Source: a gamma proteobacterium HTCC2207 (lineage in GTDB: Bacteria; Pseudomonadota; Gammaproteobacteria; Pseudomonadales; Porticoccaceae). From it: DNA of 52,943 bases. This document shows, one piece after another, positions 27,134 through 35,596 of the stretch (its first letter is position 1; every line of letters starts with the position of its first letter). The position numbers and the translations under genes were made by a program. A model generated the notes under the pieces. The model made no database searches. It saw nothing but the letters and a program-made list of their open reading frames with translations, and was not told the DNA's origin. The DNA is taken from positions 1-52,943 of the forward strand of contig CAJJAU010000074.1 in the NCBI GenBank assembly GCA_905182275.1. Reading direction: 5' to 3'.

Positions 27134-28558
27134 ATGGCACAAAATATTCCGCAGGCAAATCCTACTATCGGTATTGGTATCGACTTTGGTACCAGCAATA
27201 GTGCTGCTGCGATTTATGACGGCAAAGAGGTGGTGTTAGTCGAGTTAGGGCGTGATAACGCTATTATGCCATCGGCGAATTATCTGGATAAAGACCTTGT
27301 CACCGAGATTGGTCAACAGGCTATTGATGATTACATCACCGGCAATCGAGGCAGGACAGTTGAGTTAAGTGCCGAGCTATTAGGAGAAGAAAGGACCAGT
27401 GCAGGAGGCAGTGATGGGCCTGCTAGTGAGGGAGATACGAGCAAAGTTTACGGGCAGGCCATTAATGATGTTGGCCTACCCGGGCGTTTGTTTAGAGGAA
27501 CCAAACGATTACTGGGTAATGCCACTAGCGACCGCACCCTGATATTTAATCGGCCCTTTCGATTGGTTGCGCTGGTTACCCCGATTTTAGTTGGTATTCA
27601 AAAAGCACTGCAATCTAGTTTGCGCAGATGGCCTCATGAGCGTGCTGACCATGCATGCATTGGTCACCCGGTTAATTTTGAGGGCCGAGAAGAAATGCGC
27701 AATAGTGTTGCTATGGAACGTCTCAGTGAGTCCTATGGATATGCAGGCATCAATCAGCAAAACTTTTGTCCTGAGCCAACAGCGGCGGCTATTAGCTATT
27801 TACACAACAATCCTGGCAGCAGTGACCAGCGTGTTCTCACCGTTGATTTTGGTGGAGGTACGTTGGATTTCAGTATTCTGCGGCGTAACGATGCTAACTT
27901 TACGGTTGAGGCGACACATGGTATCGCTCTGGGTGGCGATCGGATTGACCAGACTATTTTCAGACAGCTAGTGTTTCCTATGTTGGGTAAGGGTGAGCGC
28001 TGGAGCAGGGTAACCGATGGAGTGGCCGTTGATACGCTGTTTCCGTTTGGTGATTTTGAGGATTTGTTGATTAACTGGCCAGTCAGTTACACGCTTAATC
28101 AGAATAAATATACTACCCCAGTGATGCAGCGTATGGCGGAAACTGACGAGGCGGCGCAAAAATTTAGGCGTCTATACGATCTTATCAAGCAAAATTATAG
28201 CTATCAGGTGTTTGAAGCAATAAAGGCCTTTAAAGCGGAACTCTCGGTTCAGCAATCAGCTGTCTTAGATATTCCTGAGTTGGATATTGAGGTCGAGCTT
28301 GAACGTTGGGAGTTTGAGCTGATGATTTCTGATTTGCTGTTCGAGCTAGAGCAGGCGATAACGCTGATTTTAAACAAAGCAAACCTCTGTTCAGATGATA
28401 TAGATCTAGTGTTGCGCACCGGTGGCTCGTCATTGATCCCAGCGGTTAAGGATATTCTTGATAATCAGTTTGCAGGCAAGGTTGTTAAGCATGACCCCTT
28501 CACCAGTGTGGCAGCTGGATTAGCCATTGCGGATTTCTATGGTTATGGCGACAAATAG
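27134..28558 (+). CDS. yegD: Hsp70 family protein, YegD-like
   Basis: This is an actin-fold ATPase of the Hsp70 superfamily, YegD branch; E. coli YegD is a putative chaperone of unknown function. The phosphate-1 loop GIGIDFGTSNSAAAIYDG is near residues 12-29, phosphate-2 VLTVDFGGGTLDFSIL near 233, and the adenosine-site region LVLRTGGSSLIPAVKDIL near 425. At 474 residues it has the nucleotide-binding domain but no substrate-binding domain or lid like DnaK. Residues about 86-105 are a low-complexity Gly/Ser/Glu stretch. It is monocistronic and convergent with the prenyltransferase gene. No J-domain partner is nearby. Confidence 0.88.
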   Translation: MAQNIPQANPTIGIGIDFGTSNSAAAIYDGKEVVLVELGRDNAIMPSANYLDKDLVTEIGQQAIDDYITGNRGRTVELSAELLGEERTSAGGSDGPASEGDTSKVYGQAINDVGLPGRLFRGTKRLLGNATSDRTLIFNRPFRLVALVTPILVGIQKALQSSLRRWPHERADHACIGHPVNFEGREEMRNSVAMERLSESYGYAGINQQNFCPEPTAAAISYLHNNPGSSDQRVLTVDFGGGTLDFSILRRNDANFTVEATHGIALGGDRIDQTIFRQLVFPMLGKGERWSRVTDGVAVDTLFPFGDFEDLLINWPVSYTLNQNKYTTPVMQRMAETDEAAQKFRRLYDLIKQNYSYQVFEAIKAFKAELSVQQSAVLDIPELDIEVELERWEFELMISDLLFELEQAITLILNKANLCSDDIDLVLRTGGSSLIPAVKDILDNQFAGKVVKHDPFTSVAAGLAIADFYGYGDK

Positions 28559-28559
28559 T

Positions 28560-28573
28560 CAGCCGTTAGGCTG
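28560..28573. terminator. Short hairpin between convergent genes
   Basis: CAGCC-GTTA-GGCTG forms a five-pair stem with a four-base loop between the yegD-like gene and the prenyltransferase gene. There is no T run, so terminator function is uncertain. Confidence 0.3.
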
Positions 28574-28581
28574 CGTATGAT

Positions 28582-29349
28582 TTACTTACCGAAACGTCTA
28601 TTACGCTGTTGCCAGACACGAATCGCACGCCAAAAGTCTATTTTACGAAATGCAGGCCAAAAAACTTGGGTGAAATAAAGTTCTGAGTAGGCGCTTTGCC
28701 AGAGTAAAAAACCAGATAAACGCTCTTCACCAGAAGTGCGAATAATAAGATCTGGGTCGGGCATACCTTCTGTGTAGAGATGATTGGAGAGCATGTCTTC
28801 ATCAATAGACTCGACATCTATTTCGCCAGTTTTAATCTGTTCACCAATCTTCTTAACCGCGTCAACTATCTCTGCCCTGCCTCCATAGCCAATTGCAACA
28901 TTAAGTTGAAAGCTATTATGATCTTGAGTCATACCCTCTACTTTGATTATCTCGTCTTGCATCTCTTGAGAGAAGCCATCGCGTCTGCCAATGACTTTAA
29001 TTTTAACATTTTCATCCTCAATCAAAGGATCTGTTTGAAGGGTTCTGAATTTATTTAGAATAATACTCATTAACTCTTCCACTTCTTCACTACTTCGTTT
29101 GAAATTTTCAGTTGAAAATCCATACAGTGTAACGATTTCCACATCGAGCTCTAGACACCACCGTAAAAAGTCTTCTAGTTTGTCTGAGCCTGCCATATGG
29201 CCTGCTTTTCGAGTTGCCAAACCAGCCGCCAGGGCAAATCGACGATTGCCGTCAACAATCAGGCCAATATGTTTAGGGACTACCGTGCTCGCCAATTGAC
29301 GACGCAAGAATTTTTCGTAAATACTGTATAAAAAGGGGGGAACGCGCAT
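28582..29349 (-). CDS. Isoprenyl transferase (cis-prenyltransferase, UppS superfamily)
   Basis: The enzyme extends a prenyl diphosphate with isopentenyl diphosphate units in cis configuration. It has the substrate motif HIGLIVDGNRRFALAAGL (about 26-43, catalytic Asp in DGN), VTLYGFSTENFKRS, and the IPP-binding C-terminal motif RTSGEERLSGFLLWQSAYSELYF. At 255 residues it is the normal length. Gammaproteobacterial UppS normally has DGNGRWA and lies in the dxr-cdsA-bamA cluster; here DGNRRFA, common in archaeal, eukaryotic and some actinobacterial enzymes, and a solitary location suggest a second cis-prenyltransferase. Product chain length is unknown. It is downstream of, and on the same strand as, a DoxX gene 164 bases away. 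Confidence 0.9.
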   Translation of the reverse strand: MRVPPFLYSIYEKFLRRQLASTVVPKHIGLIVDGNRRFALAAGLATRKAGHMAGSDKLEDFLRWCLELDVEIVTLYGFSTENFKRSSEEVEELMSIILNKFRTLQTDPLIEDENVKIKVIGRRDGFSQEMQDEIIKVEGMTQDHNSFQLNVAIGYGGRAEIVDAVKKIGEQIKTGEIDVESIDEDMLSNHLYTEGMPDPDLIIRTSGEERLSGFLLWQSAYSELYFTQVFWPAFRKIDFWRAIRVWQQRNRRFGK

Positions 29350-29513
29350 TAATTTTCAAATCCAACAGTTTTTTTTACAGGGTGCCAGACTCTAACAAGC
29401 ATTTACACCTGACGTATACACCAACATGAGGATAAACGGGCACTTGGAGCAAAGCAAGATAAAGCTGAACTCCAGACCCGATTTGAAAAATTGGGATCTA
29501 TTTAAAGAGCCAG

Positions 29514-29933
29514 TTAATCATTGCCCTTAATAGCGAAATATAAACCAATAGCGACTAGAAATATTTGTTCGCTGGTAAATAATTTAGTGGTGATAAACCA
29601 GTCAGCATGAGCGATTGAAAATGCCCCAACCATAATTACTGCAACCGCACCACCTGACAGTCGGGTAATCAGATGCCCAAGAGAGGAGCCTAATAAACCA
29701 CCAACTATAATGCCGATACCAGCAGCAACTTCACCGATGGCGACCATACTACTTACTAATTCTGGCGCTGGGATACCGATGCTGCCAAACCAACCAACCA
29801 TTTTTTCTGGAGGTAGTGGAAATTTTCCGTACCCGTGGAGGAAAAATGCAGTACCTAGACTCAGTCTAAGTAACCAGGGAGCCAATACCGAAAACGGTTT
29901 GGCCAGTGAATCTAGAGTGGTATTAAGTTTCAT
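29514..29933 (-). CDS. DoxX family membrane protein
   Basis: This 139-residue protein has four hydrophobic segments and the DoxX hallmark LRLSLGTAFFLHGYGKF near residues 22-38, followed by GEVAAGIGIIVGG. DoxX/SURF4-like proteins are small quinone- or thiosulfate-linked membrane proteins in some species, but most bacterial members have no assigned role; some participate in oxidative-stress complexes. No partner gene is adjacent, so function stays open. The start ATG 29933 follows an AGAGACTT sequence. Confidence 0.85.
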   Translation of the reverse strand: MKLNTTLDSLAKPFSVLAPWLLRLSLGTAFFLHGYGKFPLPPEKMVGWFGSIGIPAPELVSSMVAIGEVAAGIGIIVGGLLGSSLGHLITRLSGGAVAVIMVGAFSIAHADWFITTKLFTSEQIFLVAIGLYFAIKGND

Positions 29934-30251
29934 AATAATAAGTCTCTAAAAAGTAGTTTTGATTGTAAATATTAGCCACCGATCGTATTCACCTTTGGCT
30001 GACCATCTCTATTGTAAATCATTTTTAAGAAAATTAAGGCTGAAACTCAAGAACTGTGACCTACTTCACAAAAAAGTATAAATCTACTAGTTTTATACCA
30101 AGGGATCACTGAAAACTAATTTGTATGAGCTGACGCTAATGATGAGGGGTATGACGTTAGTACTTTAAAAATTCGAAACACATTGTCGCGGTAAAGTCGG
30201 TATAATCTTTTTCTGCGTAAACACTAACACACCAGTTTCGAGCAAATCATC
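29934..30251. other. Intergenic region between doxX and the PyrD-PyrK fusion gene
   Basis: The 318-base divergent region is AT-rich. Apart from a TATAAT at 30201-30206 for the plus-strand gene I see no gene or RNA. A TGATCC occurs on the minus strand (30108-30103) but lacks a matching -10 element at 18 bases. Confidence 0.5.
30201..30206 (+). promoter_or_regulatory. Probable -10 element of the PyrD-PyrK fusion gene
   Basis: A perfect TATAAT lies 45 bases before the TTG start. The region 17-18 bases upstream (ACATTGTCG) gives only a poor -35 match, so the promoter may need an activator or a tolerant -35. Confidence 0.5.
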
Positions 30252-31898
30252 TTGAAAACACAATTTCTTGGCAAGACCCTATCGGGACCCTTCACGATTC
30301 CTTCTGGAATCGTGACTACGGCAACCTCCATCATTCAGGCAATGTTTGATCAGATGCCGCAAATCGGTGTGATCACTACTAAAAGTGTTGGACCCACCCC
30401 TCGTGCAGGGAACCGTGAGCCGGTTTATAGTCAATATGCACCTGGGTGCTTCGTCAATGCGGTGGGTTTAACCAATCCAGGCGCTGAAGCTTCGGCAAAG
30501 GCAATGCAAGCCTTACGTATTCCTGAGGATCGATTTTTACTGGTATCCATCTTTGGTGGCAGTGTAGAAGAGTTTGTTGAGGTGGCTAAAATCATGGCAC
30601 CCGTTGCCAGTGGTCTTGAGCTTAACCTTTCCTGCCCGCATGCCAAAGGCTATGGAATGGCTATGGGGCAAGATCCTGAAATGGTTCGAGAGGTGACCGC
30701 AGCCGTCAAGGCAGTTGTCGATATTCCGGTCATTCCTAAATTAACACCTAACACACCTAACATCGGAGAAATTGCACTTGCGGCGGTCGCCGGTGGAGCA
30801 GATGGCATCTGTGCGATTAATACTGTCGGCCCAGGTTATACCTCTGCCCATGGACAGCCGGTGCTCTCTAATGGGGCTGGCGGAATGTCTGGAAAAGGGG
30901 TTCTGCCTATTGCGCTTAAATGTGTCCGCGAAATTGCGGCTGTAACAGATGTCCCAATTGTTGGGTGTGGTGGAGTGAGTAGCGCTGCAGATGTTCGCGA
31001 ATTCTTAGATGCAGGATCCACTATTATTGGAATTGGATCTGCCCTTACCGGAATGACTACCGCTGATATTGGAAGTTACTTTAGCCAGCTTGAATCTGAT
31101 ATTTGCTTCGATAGTAATAAAGCCGAGGCTCATATTCGCTACGATATTGACATGGACTTCCAGCCGGTTGTGCTGGTCGAGAACAAGCGAGTATGCGATG
31201 ACATTTGCGTTTTGACCTTCGATAGAAAAATTAATGTGCAGGCTGGTGAATTTGTATTTCTGTGGGTGCCAGGTGTAGGAGAGAAGCCTTTTTCGGCTCT
31301 TTCAGACGACCCTTTTCAATTGGCAGTTATTGATGTGGGTATCTTTACTCATGAGTTAATGGACTTAGCCGTTGGGTCTGAAGTCTATGTGCGTGGTCCA
31401 CATGGCATTCCGGTATCACCCCATGAAGGAGCTAAAATTATGGCCGTCGCCGGTGGTACAGGCTTGGCCGCGGTTTATCAACTTGCTCGAGATTTTGGTA
31501 ACGCTGAAGTATTCACCGGTGCACGCACCGCAGAGCGTCTCTACTACCTTGAAGAATGTCAGCGAATTGCTGATGTACATGTCGCTACTGATGACGGTAG
31601 TTATGGGTTTAAGGGGTTTGTAACCGAGCTACTGCGAACTCGGTTGGAAAAAATGGATCAGACTGAGCTAGACAATTTAGTGTTTTATAACTGCGGTCCT
31701 GCTCCTATGGTGCATGCGGCTGCGGCGGTACAACGTGAGTTCTGTCGCGATGATCAAATATTTAGCGCCATTGATTATTTAACTAAGTGTGGCGTCGGTA
31801 TTTGTGGAGCCTGTGCTGCGCCAGATGGCCAGCGAATTTGTGTTGATGGCCCATTTCTGCAAGGGTCGCCTGCTAAACCTGTGAGTCTTCAAGGGTAA
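30252..31898 (+). CDS. Fused dihydroorotate dehydrogenase (class 1B-like)-PyrK electron transfer protein
   Basis: The N-terminal ~300 residues form a PyrD barrel: PSGIVTTA, FVNAVGLTNPG, the FMN/substrate motif LELNLSCPHAKGYG with the cysteine base used by class 1 enzymes, and GCGGVSSAADV. The C-terminal ~240 residues resemble PyrK: an FAD domain (AGEFVFLWVPGVGEKPFSAL), a nucleotide-binding domain with AVAGGTGLAAVYQLA, and a [2Fe-2S] site CGVGICGACAAPDGQRIC. In class 1B enzymes PyrD and PyrK are separate and pass electrons to NAD. Here one 548-residue chain carries both. Most gammaproteobacteria use a quinone-linked class 2 PyrD. The start is TTG 30252. The substrate may be dihydroorotate or a related pyrimidine (for example dihydropyrimidine catabolism); that is open. 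Confidence 0.88.
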   Translation: MKTQFLGKTLSGPFTIPSGIVTTATSIIQAMFDQMPQIGVITTKSVGPTPRAGNREPVYSQYAPGCFVNAVGLTNPGAEASAKAMQALRIPEDRFLLVSIFGGSVEEFVEVAKIMAPVASGLELNLSCPHAKGYGMAMGQDPEMVREVTAAVKAVVDIPVIPKLTPNTPNIGEIALAAVAGGADGICAINTVGPGYTSAHGQPVLSNGAGGMSGKGVLPIALKCVREIAAVTDVPIVGCGGVSSAADVREFLDAGSTIIGIGSALTGMTTADIGSYFSQLESDICFDSNKAEAHIRYDIDMDFQPVVLVENKRVCDDICVLTFDRKINVQAGEFVFLWVPGVGEKPFSALSDDPFQLAVIDVGIFTHELMDLAVGSEVYVRGPHGIPVSPHEGAKIMAVAGGTGLAAVYQLARDFGNAEVFTGARTAERLYYLEECQRIADVHVATDDGSYGFKGFVTELLRTRLEKMDQTELDNLVFYNCGPAPMVHAAAAVQREFCRDDQIFSAIDYLTKCGVGICGACAAPDGQRICVDGPFLQGSPAKPVSLQG

Positions 31899-31987
31899 TA
31901 CTTGTTTAGTACTTAGAGGCCGGGCGATTTGCAGATACTATAACCGTTTACAGGTAACGGGCTATTGGTGCTGCGGGGTTAGGATAA

Positions 31988-32173
31988 TCAGTCGTTGCGA
32001 ACGATTTTTTCCATAGGGACACTAAAGTAATCTGCCAAAACCTTCAGGGTATCGAACTTTAGTGACTTAGTTGTTCCGTTTAGATAACGGCTAATCGTTG
32101 CTTGAGGAATACCGGTTTCTCGTCCCAATTGACTTTGATTAATTCTTCTATCATCCATTAACTCATGTAACAT
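31988..32173 (-). CDS. Small XRE-family helix-turn-helix regulator
   Basis: This 61-residue protein is almost entirely one HTH_3 (Cro/CI) domain: INQSQLGRETGIPQATISRYLNG, then FDTLKVLADYFSVPMEKIVRND. It binds DNA, probably as a dimer. The sequence gives no target. A promoter with a TTTAGACTAAA palindrome over the -10 element (32208-32236) suggests autorepression. It is not part of a visible toxin-antitoxin pair; neither neighbour looks like a toxin. Confidence 0.82.
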   Translation of the reverse strand: MLHELMDDRRINQSQLGRETGIPQATISRYLNGTTKSLKFDTLKVLADYFSVPMEKIVRND

Positions 32174-32207
32174 TTTTCGCGCTCCTTGCGTTTGATGGTT
32201 TATCTTA

Positions 32208-32236
32208 AATTTAGACTAAAAATTAGGTTTGACCAA
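32208..32236 (-). promoter_or_regulatory. Promoter and possible operator of the small XRE regulator
   Basis: On the minus strand TTGGTC (32236-32231), 17 bases, TAAATT (32213-32208), 35 bases before the ATG. The 11-base palindrome TTTAGACTAAA (32210-32220) overlaps the -10 element and could be bound by the regulator itself. Confidence 0.45.
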
Positions 32237-32546
32237 TTTAATTCCAATATTTTTGTCAACTGTGTCACAACTAGAACCACTTTTTTAACAATCCTAAAAG
32301 TCTAAGATTATCCCGAGGTTATTTGGATATTTATTTGTGGATTTAGAGCTAAATAATATTTTGTAAGCAGGCTTGCTTCACCTAAAGTAATCGTATAAAA
32401 ACGCTGGCAGGTAGTTGCATGTGATTATTTAATAAGCTGCCTAAAAAAGCTGACGACACTTGTTAACTACCCTTGTCGCTCTATCTATTGAGCGATCTAT
32501 TGACAAGGTTTACTGAAGACTGTGTTAAATCACCGGCACTAAAAAA
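32237..32546. other. Intergenic region between the XRE and FkbM genes
   Basis: This AT-rich stretch lies downstream of the FkbM gene and upstream of the XRE promoter. I find no coding frame, RNA fold or clear terminator. Confidence 0.45.
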
Positions 32547-33335
32547 TCAGTCGAAAGTAAACACTACCATTTTGTGATTTTTAGCAGAATAGTTCTCGAG
32601 CTCTGATAAAGGTATTTTGACGAATTCAGGCTTTCTTTTAGACATTAGTCTCGGTTTAAATAAATGAGCATATGCATAACCTTGACCAATTAAAAAGGCC
32701 AAGATTTTATCTACTTCGGAAGGGTTCTTTTTAACATGTAACTCCAAAGCGAGCATAGGTTGGTGTCGTTGAAGAGTTTGAGTCGCTCCTTGAAGCGCCT
32801 TTAGTTCGTAACCTTCAACATCCATTTTGATAAAACTGATTGAGGCTGGAGCTTTACTTAGTAGATATTCGTCCAGCGCGACTAATGAAAATTCTATATT
32901 AGAGACTTCCCCCGCACTAACTCGAGCCCCTCCAATATTTAGGTTATCGACGGTAGCGGGTAAGGTAATGGTTTGGTCGCCAATCCCAACATTAACCGCT
33001 GATATATTTTCTACAAGTTTCGCGTTTAGCGCCAGTACCTGGAATGTTGCCGGATTGGGTTCAAAGCTAATCACCTGATCAAATAGATTAGCGAAGTAAA
33101 GGGCATGATTGCCAATGTTTCCACCGATATCTAGACAGGTATCACGAGAATTGGGCTGGGATAACAGGAATGCCTTCAATGCCATTAATTCTTTTTTCTC
33201 GAAAATCCCATCAATCATAATCTTTCGAGATATTGCATCGTGAGCAAAGCAGACAACCTGAGGGTATTGATGGATACTTTGCTTGGCAGCATGTTCAAGT
33301 CCTGCCTTTAAAATTTGACGCAATAAAATATTCAT
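32547..33335 (-). CDS. FkbM family methyltransferase
   Basis: This 262-residue SAM-dependent methyltransferase has the SAM motif TCLDIGGNIGNHALYFA (about 71-87), the acidic VISFEPNPATFQVLALN, and the FkbM signature SISFIKMDVEGYELKALQGA. FkbM proteins O-methylate diverse molecules, including polyketides and surface glycans; the substrate here is unknown. It is isolated, flanked by two long gene-poor stretches (about 370 and 650 bases) with lower GC, consistent with an accessory gene, but there is no mobile element. The start ATG 33335 directly precedes the long upstream gap. Confidence 0.88.
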   Translation of the reverse strand: MNILLRQILKAGLEHAAKQSIHQYPQVVCFAHDAISRKIMIDGIFEKKELMALKAFLLSQPNSRDTCLDIGGNIGNHALYFANLFDQVISFEPNPATFQVLALNAKLVENISAVNVGIGDQTITLPATVDNLNIGGARVSAGEVSNIEFSLVALDEYLLSKAPASISFIKMDVEGYELKALQGATQTLQRHQPMLALELHVKKNPSEVDKILAFLIGQGYAYAHLFKPRLMSKRKPEFVKIPLSELENYSAKNHKMVVFTFD

Positions 33336-33984
33336 TTAGTGAAGTTAACCATTGGTTTATAGATTCATAAAGTATACACAACTTCCGAGCCTCAAAACCG
33401 ACATTCATTACACCTTAATCCGTAACTATTAATGGTCATTTTAGCAGGCACCCTGCATTACCCATATCCGATCATAAACTGGTACAAGCAGTCGTCGTTT
33501 TAAACCTTAAAAATCACAGTATTAATGCAACCTGTAAAGGCACATACCCGAAGTTGAAAGCTTTTTAATAGTCTTATGCAGCTTTTTGTCTAAGGATAAA
33601 TGACTTATTCATCGTTAAGGCCTTTTTAATATTGACCCTACGAATCCCTTTTTTATTTATCCAGCATTACGTTAAGTGGCACCTGTATAAGAGAATTGCT
33701 ATTCTATCCGTTAACGAATAGAATAAAACACCCCTTAAGCCCAAATAGAATTATTTGGAAGTGCTGGCTTAGTTCACCAGTGGCTGAAACGAACTACTTT
33801 AATGGTGGTTTACATCGTCTAGATAATCATCGGTAGAATCCCTTTTTCACCTCGACTACGTTACTATATGCGCCGATCAGATCGGTGTCGTAATGATTAT
33901 GGTTTTAGTCTTCATACATAACGGCGATCTCTGACGGACCACCAAAAAAGCACCTAACAGTTTGTTATCAATGGGCCTCTAATT
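33336..33984. other. Long gene-poor region upstream of queE and fkbM
   Basis: The 649-base region between divergent genes has no credible reading frame on either strand. Features seen: a 24-base near-palindrome (33701-33724) and a CCGAT-CAG-ATCGG inverted repeat near 33875. I looked for a preQ1 riboswitch before queE and found no match to the class I or II pattern. It may hold a decayed gene or an unrecognised RNA. Confidence 0.5.
33701..33724. repeat. 24-base near-perfect palindrome
   Basis: ATTCTATCCGTT and AACGAATAGAAT pair at eleven of twelve positions with no loop. It lies in the gene-poor region, 261 bases before queE and 366 before the FkbM start, and could be an operator. No T run is next to it. 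Confidence 0.6.
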
Positions 33985-34626
33985 ATGGGTTATGCGGTAA
34001 AAGAGATTTTCTACTCATTACAAGGCGAGGGGGCTCACGCTGGAAGGCCGGCTATATTTTGTCGCTTTACTGGCTGTAATCTGTGGAGTGGAAAAGAAAA
34101 ACATCGTGCTGAGGCGGTATGTAGTTTTTGCGATACAGATTTTGTTGGTACTGACGGTGAAGGCGGCGGTGATTTTAGTCAAGCCGATGATCTGGCGAAG
34201 AGGGTCAAAGAATACTGGCCAACCAGTATTGTCGATGCGATACATCCCTATGTGGTCTGTACTGGGGGGGAGCCTCTTCTGCAGCTGGATGAAGTGCTTA
34301 TCGATGCTTTTCATGCTGAGGGGATTGAGGTGGCGATTGAAACCAACGGGACACTGCCTATTCCCAAGGGGATAGACTGGATTTGTGTAAGCCCCAAATC
34401 CGGTTCTACGGTTGTTGTTGAACAAGGTGATGAAATTAAATTGGTTTATCCGCAGGACGGCCACCAGCCAAGTGACTTTACTCACTTGAAATTTGATTTC
34501 TTCTTTTTACAGCCCATGTTCGACGATGCTAAAAATAATAATGTTAATGAAACCATCAATTACTGTTTAAAACACCCGCGCTGGAATCTCAGCTTACAAA
34601 CCCACAAATTACTGGGATTACAGTAA
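33985..34626 (+). CDS. queE: 7-carboxy-7-deazaguanine synthase QueE
   Basis: This radical SAM enzyme contracts 6-carboxytetrahydropterin to 7-carboxy-7-deazaguanine in queuosine/preQ0 synthesis. The N-terminus EIFYSLQGEGAHAGRPAIFCRFTGCNLW is diagnostic. The cluster cysteines lie in CNLW...CSFCDTDF, with the extended gap between first and second cysteine seen in E. coli-type QueE. VVCTGGEPLLQLD and AIETNGTLP follow. At 213 residues it is normal. No queC or queD adjoins. The ribosome binding site is weak (TCTAATT before ATG 33985). It is convergent with uppP. Confidence 0.95.
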   Translation: MGYAVKEIFYSLQGEGAHAGRPAIFCRFTGCNLWSGKEKHRAEAVCSFCDTDFVGTDGEGGGDFSQADDLAKRVKEYWPTSIVDAIHPYVVCTGGEPLLQLDEVLIDAFHAEGIEVAIETNGTLPIPKGIDWICVSPKSGSTVVVEQGDEIKLVYPQDGHQPSDFTHLKFDFFFLQPMFDDAKNNNVNETINYCLKHPRWNLSLQTHKLLGLQ

Positions 34627-34651
34627 ACGTTAGGTGCTAATCTTTTTTTAG

Positions 34652-35446
34652 CTACAGAGCTACTTGGTGGACTATAGCGGCAGTGCCCACTAAAAAACAG
34701 TAGTAAGAGAAGTACTTTAATTGAGCGTTGCGAACTAGTTTGATCATCCACTGACAGGCAACTATCCCTGTTATAAAGGCTGCAATGAACCCGGCAATTA
34801 AAATACCTAATTGATCGCTATTAATGTGCAGTCCCCCATCGATTAAGTCCTTAGCTATTTTCCCCAAAATCAGCGGTACAACCATTAAAAATGAAAAACT
34901 TGCGGCTTTGCTGCGGTCAACACCAAGTAAGACGGAAGTGGAGATGGTTGCGCCGGAGCGTGAGATCCCCGGTAAAATAGCAATAGCTTGGGCGATACCA
35001 ATGATTATCGAATGGCCAAAGGTGACATCTTTGCTGGTATTTTTTGCACGATCGGCAACCATTAAAAGTATACCGGTCACCCACAGCATAACGCCTACCA
35101 ACACTATCTGCTTGTCGAATAGAACTTCTAATTCATCGGAAAATATAACGCCGATAGCGGCGGCGGGAAGCATGCTGATCAAGATTTTCAGCGAGAACTT
35201 AAATTCTTCATTATTCTTGCGCTGTATCAGACCACCGGCAATTCGCGCCACTTCAGATCGGTAAACCACTAGGGTTGCTAAAGCCGTGGCAAAATGGACT
35301 ACAACCGTAAACATCATGCTTTCTTGAGGAATACTAGTGTCGCCAAGTATAGCTTTACCAAGTTCAAGATGACCGCTACTGCTAACAGGTAAAAACTCTG
35401 TCAGTCCTTGGACAATTCCGAGAATAATCGCTTCAAAAAGTGTCAA
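34652..35446 (-). CDS. uppP: Undecaprenyl-diphosphatase UppP (BacA)
   Basis: The enzyme dephosphorylates undecaprenyl diphosphate at the inner membrane, recycling the lipid carrier for peptidoglycan and conferring bacitracin tolerance. The hallmark LGIVQGLTEFLPVSSSGHLEL (7-27) and the second motif ILPGISRSGATIST, with catalytic Glu and Arg regions, are present among seven to eight hydrophobic helices. It has 264 residues. The start is TTG 35446, supported by GGGGAG seven bases upstream. It is convergent with queE, 25 bases away. Confidence 0.96.
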   Translation of the reverse strand: MTLFEAIILGIVQGLTEFLPVSSSGHLELGKAILGDTSIPQESMMFTVVVHFATALATLVVYRSEVARIAGGLIQRKNNEEFKFSLKILISMLPAAAIGVIFSDELEVLFDKQIVLVGVMLWVTGILLMVADRAKNTSKDVTFGHSIIIGIAQAIAILPGISRSGATISTSVLLGVDRSKAASFSFLMVVPLILGKIAKDLIDGGLHINSDQLGILIAGFIAAFITGIVACQWMIKLVRNAQLKYFSYYCFLVGTAAIVHQVAL

Positions 35447-35596
35447 TCAGTTACTCCCCAACATTACATGAACCTGAACCGGTGTATTTTAATATGTGCA
35501 TAACTAACTTGCTATGCTTCTGTTGTTTAATTTCTCACTCGACTTAGTATAAGCTTGGCCACAGAATTAATTACACTATTTTGGGGAAGTTCCGTC

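Noticed and set aside
30103-30108. TGATCC on the minus strand upstream of doxX
   Set aside because: No TAA-type -10 element at 17-18 bases and it is 170 bases from the start codon, unlike the two promoters reported.
33900-33984. Possible preQ1 riboswitch before queE
   Set aside because: No match to class I or class II consensus or the required pseudoknot pairing was found by eye.
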